A stretch of DNA of 64,000 bases from Hyphomonadaceae bacterium JAD_PAG50586_4. Its GTDB lineage: Bacteria; Pseudomonadota; Alphaproteobacteria; Caulobacterales; Aquidulcibacteraceae. Made by a program: the position numbers and the translations under genes. Of the stretch, positions 26,795 through 34,917 are shown one piece after another. The notes below the pieces were generated by a model that did no database searches, was not told the origin of the DNA, and saw only the letters and a list, made by a program, of their open reading frames with translations. Location of the stretch: assembly GCA_023242925.1 (NCBI GenBank), contig CP096134.1:1054001-1118000 (forward strand), written 5' to 3'. Each line of letters opens with the position of its first letter. The first letter of the stretch is position 1.

Positions 26795-28681
26795 CTAGCG
26801 GCGACGGCGCTCGCGTTCGGCATCGAGGCGCTGTTGGGGAATCCAATCGCGGACGATGTCATCGAGCACGCTCAAAGGCGCTTCGCCGTTGAGCAGCACC
26901 GCGTCGTGGAAGCCGCGCAGGTCGAAATCGGGGCCGAGTTCGTTGCGGGCCATTTCGCGCAGGCGTGCGATTTCACGCCGGCCGAGCTCGTAGCCGCAGG
27001 CTTGGCCGGGCCAGACGATGTAGCGATCGACCTCGGTGACAATGACGCCGGGTGCGTCGCCGGTCGTGGCGATCAGATAATCGATGGCTTGTTGGCGCGT
27101 CCAATTCTGCGAATGCAGGCCAGTGTCCACGACAAGGCGCGCAGCGCGCCAGAGCTGCCAGCGCAGATAGCCGATGCGACCAACCGGATCGCCTTCGTGG
27201 AAGCCGAGTTCGTCGGCCAGTTCTTCAGCGTAAAGCCCCCAGCCTTCGCTATAGGCGTTGAAGGTGATGAGACGCGTGAGCAGCGGCGCGTCGGTGAGTT
27301 CTTGCGCCAGTGCGATTTGGAAATGGTGGCCAGGGGCTGCTTCGTGGAAATCCTGCGTTGGCAAATCGATGCGGGTCATTTCGCCGAGGTTGCGCAGATT
27401 GATGTAATAGATGCCGGGCGTGCGGCCATCGAGGGAGGGCGGCGAATAATAGGCGCCGGGCGAGCCTTCTTCGGCGAACAGCGGCACGCGACGCACTTCG
27501 AGCGGCGCTTGCGGCAGACGCCCGAACCATTGCGGCGCGCGCTCCATGAAGCGGCTGACGCGGCGCTGCACGTCGGCCATGAGTTCGGCGCGGCCTTCGT
27601 CGGTGTCGGCGTAGCGATAGCGCGGATCGGCCGTCATTTGGCCCAGACGCTGACCGATCGGACCTTCGGTGAGGCCGACGCGGCGGAGCGCAATGTCGAG
27701 CTCGCGGTTGAGCGCGGTGACGCGATCCAAGCCGATGCGGTGGATTTCGGCGGGTGTGAGATCGGTGGTCGTCTCAATGCGCAGCGCGGCGGCGTAGTAT
27801 TCCGCGCCTTGCGGCAGGTTGGAAACGCCAGCGTTGTCGTTCGCATTGCCGCGATCGGTGCGGATGAATTGCGCGGCGCGCTGGTGCGCGGGGATGATGT
27901 TGTCGCGCACGATGATTTCAGCGCGGGCGAGCAGCGCCAGATTGGCGCGTTCGATTTCGGCGCGGCGATTGACGTCTTGCTCGGCGGCGGCGAGCGCATC
28001 GAGCTTGCGGCGGAAGCTCGTAATGTAAGGCTGCGACATCGGCGCGACCTGCAGCACGCCTTGGAGCGCGTTGAAGGTGGCGTCCATGATGAAGCCGGGC
28101 GGGCGCACGCCCTGCGCAGCGTCGAGCCGCGCGCGTTCGGTTTCTTGATCGATAGCGACGGCGACCGCGCGCAGACGCGTGAGATAATTCTCGGCGTCTG
28201 CGGTGTTGGCGATGGCGTGGCGTTCGTCGAGGAAGGACGGCAGCGTCAGGAACGCGCTGTCCATCTGATTGAGAACGTAAGGGCGCATGCCGGCGAGCGC
28301 AGAGAAGTCGCCATACGGAAAGGCGCCGGCGGCGGCGGTGTTGCTGAATTGGGTTTCGAGGATGGAATAGGTGCGCGCGGCGGCGCCGCTGATCGAGGCG
28401 CGGTCGATCGCACGCAATTCGGCTAAGCGGCGCAATGCTGCGCTGCGACGCGCCTCAATGGCGATTGCGGAGCGATCATCAAGCCGCGCCGCGTAAGCGC
28501 CGCCCGCTGCATCCTCCGAGACGCCCGATTGCGAGGCCAGTTCAGGGCTGTCGGCGAGAATTTCGCGGGACCAATCGTTAAGCCGGCCCTCGAAGGCGGT
28601 GAGGGGCTGCGCTTGGCGCTGACCACAAGCGCCCACAATGAGCGCCAGAGCCAACAGAGCCGCCGAACCGATCCGTCCCAT
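26795..28681 (-). CDS. DUF885 family lipoprotein (putative metallopeptidase)
   Basis: 628 residues from ATG 28,681; GTG/ATG-like starts upstream are rejected because the lipobox ALIVGACGQ follows this ATG directly. The domain carries the DUF885 metal-site motif HEAAPGHHFQ (about residue 435), plus YNLRNL-like and FNAYSEGWGLYAEELADELG, and a late CGYELG. Family members are predicted zinc-dependent carboxypeptidases of the periplasm. It stands alone between the VWA gene and a divergent sapC-family gene. Confidence 0.9.
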   Translation of the reverse strand: MGRIGSAALLALALIVGACGQRQAQPLTAFEGRLNDWSREILADSPELASQSGVSEDAAGGAYAARLDDRSAIAIEARRSAALRRLAELRAIDRASISGAAARTYSILETQFSNTAAAGAFPYGDFSALAGMRPYVLNQMDSAFLTLPSFLDERHAIANTADAENYLTRLRAVAVAIDQETERARLDAAQGVRPPGFIMDATFNALQGVLQVAPMSQPYITSFRRKLDALAAAEQDVNRRAEIERANLALLARAEIIVRDNIIPAHQRAAQFIRTDRGNANDNAGVSNLPQGAEYYAAALRIETTTDLTPAEIHRIGLDRVTALNRELDIALRRVGLTEGPIGQRLGQMTADPRYRYADTDEGRAELMADVQRRVSRFMERAPQWFGRLPQAPLEVRRVPLFAEEGSPGAYYSPPSLDGRTPGIYYINLRNLGEMTRIDLPTQDFHEAAPGHHFQIALAQELTDAPLLTRLITFNAYSEGWGLYAEELADELGFHEGDPVGRIGYLRWQLWRAARLVVDTGLHSQNWTRQQAIDYLIATTGDAPGVIVTEVDRYIVWPGQACGYELGRREIARLREMARNELGPDFDLRGFHDAVLLNGEAPLSVLDDIVRDWIPQQRLDAERERRRR

Positions 28682-28836
28682 GTTCCCCCCACAAGTTCCG
28701 CCCGAAAGCCCGACATAGCATGCGTCGCGCAGTGGAAAAGCGGCTCGGGCGCAGCTCATTTGCGGTCCACTGTTGCGGTCGGCCCTCATTCGTGGTTTGG
28801 ACAACGCCCTGTGGTAGGGAACTCGCGGAGACACCC

Positions 28837-29646
28837 ATGACGACCGCCCAAGGCGGCCAGCAGACGCTGGGCAAAATTCTGTTCTATCGCCAGCTTGAGC
28901 CGCTCTCGATCGAGAAGCATCGCTCACTTGGCGTAAGCCAAGTCTCGACCCCGTTCTCGTTCTTGGCAGACACGCATCTCGTGCCGCTGACGGTGGACGA
29001 GTTTGGCCTTGCGGCTGTGTGCTATCCGATCATTTTCGACACGCAGTCGAAGACGCCGCTTGCCGTTATGGGTTTGCGCCCGGGCATGAACGTGTTCCTC
29101 GGCGCGGATGGCTCCCTCGATCCGGAAGTGTATTTGCCGGCGTTTGCACGCCGCTATCCGTTCCTGCCAGTGATGGCGGGCCAGGAAGGCCAGCAACCGG
29201 CGGCGGATAACAACGAGCGCGTGCTCGTCTGCATCGACCGCGCTGCGAAGATGCTTTCCTCAACGCCGGAAATGCCGTTCTTTGAAGGCGATCAGCCGTC
29301 CCGTTACACCCAGGAAGCGATCCAATTCTGCAAGGAATTTGACGTGCTGGGTCGCCGCACGAGCGAGTTCGTGAAGCTGATGGATCAGCACAATCTGTTT
29401 GAGCTGACCCCACTCGCGCTGCCGCGCGCCAAGCCGGACGGCACGCCGGACGAGCCGATGAAGATTGGCGAGTACCTGCGTATCGACGAAAAGAAGCTCA
29501 ATGCGCTTCCGAAAGAAACCTATCTCGAGCTGCGCGATCGCGGCGTCACGGCCGTGATGCACGCGCACCTGCTCTCGCTGGGCCTGTGGCCGAAGATCCT
29601 GAGCCGCGCTGCGCGGATTCAGGCTTCGACGCCGCTCAGCAACTAA
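28837..29646 (+). CDS. SapC-family protein
   Basis: 269 residues from the ATG giving MTTAQGGQQ, with GCGGAG upstream. Family blocks are FSFLADTHLVPLTVDEFGLAAVCYPIIFD, PAFARRYPFLPV and FEGDQPSRYTQEAIQFCKEFD. SapC proteins were named from an S-layer secretion locus in Campylobacter, but in alphaproteobacteria they occur widely with unknown role, often near TonB receptors. Here it is monocistronic with a strong terminator. Confidence 0.88.
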   Translation: MTTAQGGQQTLGKILFYRQLEPLSIEKHRSLGVSQVSTPFSFLADTHLVPLTVDEFGLAAVCYPIIFDTQSKTPLAVMGLRPGMNVFLGADGSLDPEVYLPAFARRYPFLPVMAGQEGQQPAADNNERVLVCIDRAAKMLSSTPEMPFFEGDQPSRYTQEAIQFCKEFDVLGRRTSEFVKLMDQHNLFELTPLALPRAKPDGTPDEPMKIGEYLRIDEKKLNALPKETYLELRDRGVTAVMHAHLLSLGLWPKILSRAARIQASTPLSN

Positions 29647-29667
29647 AAGCGTCGCTCGTACGTATAG

Positions 29668-29705
29668 ATAAGCGCCTCTCCTTCACAGGAGGGGCGCTTT
29701 TTCTT
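29668..29705 (+). terminator. Rho-independent terminator after sapC-family gene
   Basis: AAGCGCCTCTCCT–TCAC–AGGAGGGGCGCTT followed by TTTTCTTT. It separates the SapC-family gene from dsbD on the same strand. Confidence 0.92.
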
Positions 29706-29768
29706 TGGCCCGCGGTCCGGACGGGCGGTCGCACTGGACGGTTCGGCTGGGGAGCTTATGTCGCCAAC

Positions 29769-31895
29769 ATGCTGCGTTTTCTTGCTGGACTGATCTTTCT
29801 CGCGTTCTCATTCGCCGCGCCTGCGATGGCGCAGCCTTTGCCGGGCGAGCGTCAGGTCGAAGCTTCGCTGCATTCAGCGCGCGCGGCGGTGGCGCCGGGC
29901 GAGACGTTCACGATCGTGCTGCGCCAGAACATTCGCGCGCATTGGCATACCTATTGGATCAATCCGGGCGATAGCGGCGAGGCGACGGAGCTGACATGGG
30001 CCGCCCCGGCAGGGTGGGAGATCGGGGCGATCCAGTGGCCGACGCCGCAAGCGATCCCGTTCGCGATACTGGTGAACTTTGGCTACGAAGGCGAAGTGCT
30101 GTTTCCGATCGAGGTGACGGCGCCGGCGAATGCGCGCGTGGGCTCGACCGTGACGCTGCCGGTGCATGCCTATTGGCTCGTCTGCTCTGACATCTGCATT
30201 CCCGAAGAAATGGATTTGACGCTCGATGTGGCGATCGCCGCGCAAGGGCGGGACGATCCCCAATGGGCGCCGCGCATTGTTGAAGCGGTCGCGAACTTGC
30301 CGAGCAATGCACAGCGTGTGGACGCGCGCATCACGTCAGGCAGCCCGGCGCGCTTGAGTGTGGCGCTGGCGAACGCGAGCGCGTTGCGCAATCTGCGCTT
30401 CTTTGCGTTCGACCGTGACGTCATGCGCGCGGGCGAAGCGCAATTGGCGCGCGTCGGCGCGGGCGGCGCAAGTTTCAATGTAATTCCGGGCGTAGCGGAC
30501 AATCTGGGCGCTGTGCCGCTTGGGGGCGTTGTCGCGTATGAGGCGCAAGAGAACGGCGCTTGGGTGTTGCGCGGCGTTGAGATTGAAGCTGCGCCCGGTG
30601 AGCCGATCGCCGGCACGGACGAAAGTGCTGCGACGCTTTCGGATGATTACAAGTTAGCTGAGCTCGAAGGCGGTGGCGCGGGCGCGCCCGCTGCGCATGC
30701 GCAGCCGTTGTCAGCGGTGGCGCTGATGGCGGCGTTGGGCTTGGCGTTTTTGGGCGGGTTGATCCTCAACATCATGCCGTGCGTGTTGCCCGTGCTTTCG
30801 GTGAAAGCCCTGTCGTTCGCGGGCGGCGTGCAAACGGGCGAGGCCCGCAAACATGGCGCGCTTTACTTCGCCGGCGTGATGGCGACGTTCTTGGCGCTCG
30901 CCGTGCTGCTGATTGTATTGCGTGGCGCGGGCGAAGCGGTGGGCTGGGGCTTCCAGCTGCAAGCGCCGTGGGTGACGAGCGCGCTGGCGCTGCTGTTTTT
31001 CCTGATCGGTTTGAATCTGCTCAGCGTGTTCGAGTTTGGCGGTTCGTTGCAGAACGCAGGCTCTGGTCTTGCGACGCGCGGCGGCGACGCAGGCGCTTTC
31101 TTTACCGGCGCGCTCGCGGTCATCGCGGCGACGCCGTGCACGGCGCCGTTCATGGCTGGCGCGATTGGCGCAGCACTTACGCAATCGGCGGGCGTAACGT
31201 TGTTGATCTTTGCCGCACTCGGCCTGGGCTTTGCTCTGCCGCTGACGCTGCTGCATTTCCTGCCGGGCTTGCAAAAGCTCGTACCGAAGCCGGGGCCGTG
31301 GATGGAGCGCGCGAAGAATGTGCTCGCGTTCCCTATGTTTGGCGCGGCGGTTTGGCTGGTGTGGGTGCTGGCGGAGCAGACGGGCTCTGCGGGTGTGATG
31401 GCGCTGTTGAGTGTGGCGGCGGCGCTGGCGTTTGCATTGTTGGTCGCGCGCTGGGGTCGGGTGTGGCTGGCGATCGGCGCTGTGGCGCTGATGGCGACGG
31501 GCGCGTTGATGTGGCGACCGTTGGTGGGCGCGCAGACGCCATCGGTGCTGGTGTCTGAAGCGTGGTCGCCCGAGCGCGTGGCGGAACTGCAGTGCGAAGG
31601 GCGCGGCGTGTTCGTGAATTTCACGGCCGCCTGGTGCGTGACCTGCAAAGTGAACGAGGCGACCTCGCTTGCAACGCCGCGTGTGGCGCAGGCGCTAGCG
31701 GAAGCGAACGTGGCCTATCTCGTTGGCGATTGGACCAATCGCGATGAACGCATTGCGGCGGAACTCGCTTCACATGGACGCGCGGGTGTGCCGCTCTATC
31801 TGTTTTATCCGGCTGATGGCGGCGCTCCCCAAGTGTTGGCGCAGGTGCTGAGCCAGGATTTAATCATACGAACGATCGAGGGAGAGACAGAATGA
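29769..31895 (+). CDS. dsbD: DsbD/ScsB-type transmembrane thiol:disulfide reductase
   Basis: 708 residues. A signal peptide ends AAPAMAQ. The periplasmic N-terminal domain (about 20–300) has the CSDICIPEE motif. The TM domain has paired Cys in NIMPCVLPVLSVK and AATPCTAPFMAG, and the C-terminal thioredoxin domain has FTAAWCVTCKVNE. These relay electrons from cytoplasmic thioredoxin to periplasmic proteins. The upstream ORF extension to 29,586 lies inside sapC sequence and is rejected. The stop overlaps the start of the next redoxin gene (ATGA). Confidence 0.94.
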   Translation: MLRFLAGLIFLAFSFAAPAMAQPLPGERQVEASLHSARAAVAPGETFTIVLRQNIRAHWHTYWINPGDSGEATELTWAAPAGWEIGAIQWPTPQAIPFAILVNFGYEGEVLFPIEVTAPANARVGSTVTLPVHAYWLVCSDICIPEEMDLTLDVAIAAQGRDDPQWAPRIVEAVANLPSNAQRVDARITSGSPARLSVALANASALRNLRFFAFDRDVMRAGEAQLARVGAGGASFNVIPGVADNLGAVPLGGVVAYEAQENGAWVLRGVEIEAAPGEPIAGTDESAATLSDDYKLAELEGGGAGAPAAHAQPLSAVALMAALGLAFLGGLILNIMPCVLPVLSVKALSFAGGVQTGEARKHGALYFAGVMATFLALAVLLIVLRGAGEAVGWGFQLQAPWVTSALALLFFLIGLNLLSVFEFGGSLQNAGSGLATRGGDAGAFFTGALAVIAATPCTAPFMAGAIGAALTQSAGVTLLIFAALGLGFALPLTLLHFLPGLQKLVPKPGPWMERAKNVLAFPMFGAAVWLVWVLAEQTGSAGVMALLSVAAALAFALLVARWGRVWLAIGAVALMATGALMWRPLVGAQTPSVLVSEAWSPERVAELQCEGRGVFVNFTAAWCVTCKVNEATSLATPRVAQALAEANVAYLVGDWTNRDERIAAELASHGRAGVPLYLFYPADGGAPQVLAQVLSQDLIIRTIEGETE

Positions 31896-32542
31896 ACGAG
31901 ATGTCACGACGCGTGCTTCTGCTCGGCGGCGGCGCTTTGATTGCGTTCGGCGCGGCGGGCGGCATCAATATGCTGCTGAGCGATGACGCGCAGGCTTCGG
32001 TGGCGACGGGATCGCAAGCGCCAGATTTCTCGGTGCAGGATGCGAACGGCGCAACACGCACGCTGGCGCAGTTCCGTGGGCGCACTGTGGTGCTTGAGTG
32101 GACCAACAATGGCTGCCCGTACGTGCGCAAGCATTATGACTCGCGCAACATGCAAACGCTGCAGCAAGAAGCGACCACGGACGGCGTGGTGTGGCTGCAG
32201 ATCATTTCGTCTGCGCCGGGCGAGCAGGGCTATCTCGATGCGGCCGGCGCGCTTGCGCGCGTGCAGACCGATGGCGCTGCGCCAACGGCGACCTTGCTTG
32301 ATCCGACCGGCACGGTTGGGCGTGCATACGGCGCGCTGACGACGCCGCATATGTATATCGTCAATCCGGCTGGCGTGTTGGTGTATCAAGGCGCGATTGA
32401 CGATCGTCCCTCGGCGCGTCCCGCTTCGTTGGAGGGGGCCACCAATTACGTGCGTGCTGCGCTCGCCGATCTCGACGCAGGCCGCGCCGTGCGCACAGCG
32501 CAGACAACGCCGTATGGCTGCAATGTGAAGTACGCTGGGTAG
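31892..32542 (+). CDS. Periplasmic thioredoxin-like/AhpC-TSA redoxin
   Basis: 216 residues with a Tat-like or Sec leader (EMSRRVLLLGGGALIAFGAAGG). Redoxin fold: GSQAPDFSVQDANGATRTLAQFRGRTVVLEWTNNGCPYVRKHYDS, in which the single Cys is the peroxidatic-type residue. LDPTGTVGRAYGALTTPHMYIV and a C-terminal YGCNVKY follow. It overlaps dsbD, so it is the likely periplasmic partner that DsbD keeps reduced. Confidence 0.9.
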   Translation: MNEMSRRVLLLGGGALIAFGAAGGINMLLSDDAQASVATGSQAPDFSVQDANGATRTLAQFRGRTVVLEWTNNGCPYVRKHYDSRNMQTLQQEATTDGVVWLQIISSAPGEQGYLDAAGALARVQTDGAAPTATLLDPTGTVGRAYGALTTPHMYIVNPAGVLVYQGAIDDRPSARPASLEGATNYVRAALADLDAGRAVRTAQTTPYGCNVKYAG

Positions 32543-32566
32543 TGCGGCCCCTCACTCGCTTCGCCG

Positions 32567-32592
32567 ACAGCTCCCCCTAAAAGGGGGAGCAT
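32567..32592 (+). terminator. Short hairpin between convergent genes
   Basis: AGCTCCCCC–TAAAA–GGGGGAGC, with no clear T-tract. It lies between the redoxin stop and the convergent small gene and may serve as a weak shared terminator or mRNA end. Confidence 0.5.
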
Positions 32593-32598
32593 GGCTAA

Positions 32599-32979
32599 TC
32601 ACTTAAGCTCATCAGCCGCCATGCTGGCGGCGATCGGGGCGAGTTGAATGGCGTCGTCCATCAGGACGCGGAGATTGGTGAAGGCGATTGTGCGCTCGGT
32701 TTCGGTGTCGGCATCGCGGAATTCGCTCATGCGCAGGCGCGCGTCCGTGGCGATGTCCTGAAAGATGCAAGGCAGCTCCTGCTCGATTCCGGCTTGATTG
32801 AGCGCGACCGAGAGGCGCTCGGCGTCGCCGGAGAAATCCGCGAGATCGGCCATGAGGGCTGGCGTGATCTCGGTTTGGATGGTGAGCGCGCGGGCGCCTG
32901 TTTCAACTTCGGACGAGAGCGCGGACACGTCGGTGAGCGCGGCGGCGCCCAGGAAGGTCAAAGCGGCACAGCTGAGCAT
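32599..32979 (-). CDS. Small secreted protein of unknown function
   Basis: 126 residues from ATG 32,979. N-terminal hydrophobic stretch MLSCAALTFLGAAALTDV, followed by helical sequence with little sign of a known fold; two Cys, one in the leader and one in LPCIFQD. An in-frame ATG 14 codons upstream adds a second short segment (MQRSCLTSALGGPV). Coding is supported by the leader and amphipathic helices. Function is not assigned. Confidence 0.55.
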   Translation of the reverse strand: MLSCAALTFLGAAALTDVSALSSEVETGARALTIQTEITPALMADLADFSGDAERLSVALNQAGIEQELPCIFQDIATDARLRMSEFRDADTETERTIAFTNLRVLMDDAIQLAPIAASMAADELK

Positions 32980-33047
32980 GACGGGGCCTCCAAGCGCCGA
33001 TGTTAGACACGAGCGCTGCAAGGTGGGCGCCGGATACGCGGGTTTGG

Positions 33048-33125
33048 GGATTGGGTTCTAGCTATTGGGGATTGGCAGCCTTGCCCTAAGTCCCCCAATC
33101 CCTAATCCCCAATCCCTAATCCCGC
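33048..33125. repeat. Telomere-like CCCTAATCCC inverted repeat, copy 2
   Basis: TTGGGGATTGGG and TTGGGGATTGG precede CCCCCAATCCCTAATCCCC and AATCCCTAATCCC, forming inverted halves. The element ends about 10 bases before the hisS start. Same unit as 11,536–11,597. Confidence 0.75.
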
Positions 33126-33135
33126 CCCGAGAAAT

Positions 33136-34575
33136 ATGATGTCAGATGAAGCCGCACCCCGCCCCAAGCCTCGCCGTGCGCGAGGGCTGATGGATCGGCG
33201 CGGGCCGGGCCTGGCGCTGGAGCGCGGGCTGATCGCGCGCATCGCCAAGGTTTACGAGACGTGGGGCTTTGAGCCGTTGGAGACGCCGGCGTTTGAGTAC
33301 GCGGACGCGCTGGGCAAGTTTCTGCCGGACCAGGATCGGCCGAACGAGGGCGTGTTCGCGTTGCAGGACGACGACGATCAGTGGCTGGCCTTACGCTACG
33401 ATTTGACCGCGCCGTTGGCGCGCTTCGTGGCCGAAAATTTCGACGCATTGCCGAAGCCGTATCGCCGCTGGGCGGCGGGCCCGGTGTGGCGCAACGAGAA
33501 GCCGGGGCCGGGGCGGTTTCGTGAGTTCTGGCAGTGCGACGCAGACACGGTGGGCGCGGCTTCGCCGGCGGCGGATGCGGAGATGATCGCGGTTGCGTGC
33601 GCGGGGCTGGAAGCGGCCGGCGTCCAGCGCGGCGGCTATCAGGTGAAATTCTCGACGCGGAAGCTGCTCGATGCGGTTTTGGAAAACATCGGCGTCGCGG
33701 CGGGCGCCTATTCGACGCGGCTCGTCGTACTGCGGGCGATCGACAAGTTCGATCGTTTAGGCCGCCAAGGCGTGGAGCTGCTGCTCGGCGACGGTCGCAA
33801 GGACGAGTCCGGCGATTTCACCAAGGGCGCGGGCCTCGATGCAAAGCAGCGCAGCGCAGTGATTGATCTGGTGACAGCCGGCGCTGGTGCGCGGGGAGAT
33901 GTGTTGGCGCGGTTGGCGAAGATCGCGGGCGAGACGGCGATCGCGGAATTGCGCGAGATCGATGCGTCGCTTTCGGCGCTTGGTGTCGATGATGCGGGTG
34001 CTGCGATCGATCCGACGATTGTGCGCGGCCTTGAATATTACACCGGCGCTGTGTTTGAGGCGCAATTGATCGGCGCGGGCGGGGCCAATTTTGGTTCGGT
34101 CGGCGGCGGCGGGCGTTATGACGATCTCGTCTCGCGGTTCCGGGGCGAGCGCATTCCGGCGACGGGCTTCTCTATCGGCGTGTCGCGCTTGGCGGCGGCG
34201 TTGCAGGTGCAAGCGGCGGCAAAGCCCGACGGGCCGGTCGTCGTGCTGGTGATGGATCAGGCGCGCGTGGCTGACGCGCTGGGCATGGCGGCTGAATTGC
34301 GGGCGGCCGGCGTGCGCGCGGAGGCTTATCTCGGCGGCGCCGGCATGAAAGCTCAGCTTAAATATGCCGACAAGCGCGCAGCCCCAGTGGCGGTGATCCA
34401 AGGCGGCGATGAACTCGCCAAGGGCGTCGTCACGCTGAAGGATCTAAAGCTCGGCGCGAAGATCGCCTCGGAGCTGGGCGAGGACCGCGAGGCTTACGCT
34501 AGGGCACGTGAGAAGGTGCAGATTGAAGCGCCGCGCGGCCAGCTCGTCGAGGCGGTCAAGAGCATGCTCGGCTGA
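33136..34575 (+). CDS. hisS: Histidyl-tRNA synthetase
   Basis: 479 residues, class II synthetase. The N-terminus (RARGLMDRRGPGLALERGLIARIAKVYETWGFEPLETPAFEYADALGKFLPDQD) is motif 1; motif 2 is RYDLTAPLARFV and GPVWRNEKPGPGRFREFWQCDAD; the His-binding block is LEYYTGAVFEAQL with GGGGRYDDLVSRF; motif 3 is GFSIGVSRLAAAL. The C-terminal anticodon-binding domain is present. The sequence is of the alphaproteobacterial HisRS type with the altered insertion pattern. It starts immediately after the CCCTAA-type repeat. Confidence 0.95.
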   Translation: MMSDEAAPRPKPRRARGLMDRRGPGLALERGLIARIAKVYETWGFEPLETPAFEYADALGKFLPDQDRPNEGVFALQDDDDQWLALRYDLTAPLARFVAENFDALPKPYRRWAAGPVWRNEKPGPGRFREFWQCDADTVGAASPAADAEMIAVACAGLEAAGVQRGGYQVKFSTRKLLDAVLENIGVAAGAYSTRLVVLRAIDKFDRLGRQGVELLLGDGRKDESGDFTKGAGLDAKQRSAVIDLVTAGAGARGDVLARLAKIAGETAIAELREIDASLSALGVDDAGAAIDPTIVRGLEYYTGAVFEAQLIGAGGANFGSVGGGGRYDDLVSRFRGERIPATGFSIGVSRLAAALQVQAAAKPDGPVVVLVMDQARVADALGMAAELRAAGVRAEAYLGGAGMKAQLKYADKRAAPVAVIQGGDELAKGVVTLKDLKLGAKIASELGEDREAYARAREKVQIEAPRGQLVEAVKSMLG

Positions 34576-34639
34576 TTTCGTGCCTTTGACGAAATGAGCA
34601 GCAATCTGCGGTTGGTTAAGACCAAAAGTGCGACAAACT

Positions 34640-34785
34640 GCCTTGACCGACGAAGGGGATATCGTCAGTCTGCCACTCGATCGCCGCAAAGCGTCGACTG
34701 GCGGTCGCGTTTCGGGGAGGAGACGCCCTCTTATAAGCGACGCTCGCGGCCCGCGCCTTAAAGCGCGGGCCGTAGTCGTTTTGGG
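34640..34785 (+). ncRNA. Candidate small RNA downstream of hisS
   Basis: A TTGACC-type element (34,643) with GATATC about 14 bases on could start a transcript that ends at a strong hairpin: GGCCCGCGC–CTTAAA–GCGCGGGCC (34,748–34,771), extended by CGAC/GTCG pairs, then TCGTTTT. There is no ORF inside with a convincing start. Structure and a promoter-like sequence are all that can be seen. No known RNA family is recognised; 6S or other housekeeping RNAs cannot be confirmed. Confidence 0.35.
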
Positions 34786-34787
34786 CG

Positions 34788-34887
34788 CTGGAGCGCGTAG
34801 GAGTGCTGGTCTTCAGACCCCCTTGTCGGTGTCGATCCCGAAGCCCAATCGCCAAAGCCTTCGCGCGTCTGAAGACGCGCGCTCCAT
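34788..34887. repeat. Palindromic intergenic element (TGGAGCGCG … CGCGCTCCA)
   Basis: About 100 bases with inverted ends (CTGGAGCGCG / CGCGCGCTCCA) and inner inverted arms (CTTCAGACC / GTCTGAAG). It fills the rest of the 340-base gap between hisS and nhaA. Its layout parallels the element at 52,685–52,771. Confidence 0.65.
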
Positions 34888-34917
34888 TGTATAGCGGCCT
34901 TGTTTGAAGCTTTCGCG

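Noticed and set aside
26777..28426. 549-codon open frame antisense to the DUF885 gene
   Set aside because: Shadow of a well-supported gene; composition typical of the reversed third-position frame.
29586..29768. Extended N-terminus of DsbD
   Set aside because: The extra codons overlap sapC and its terminator; the signal peptide starts at 29,769.
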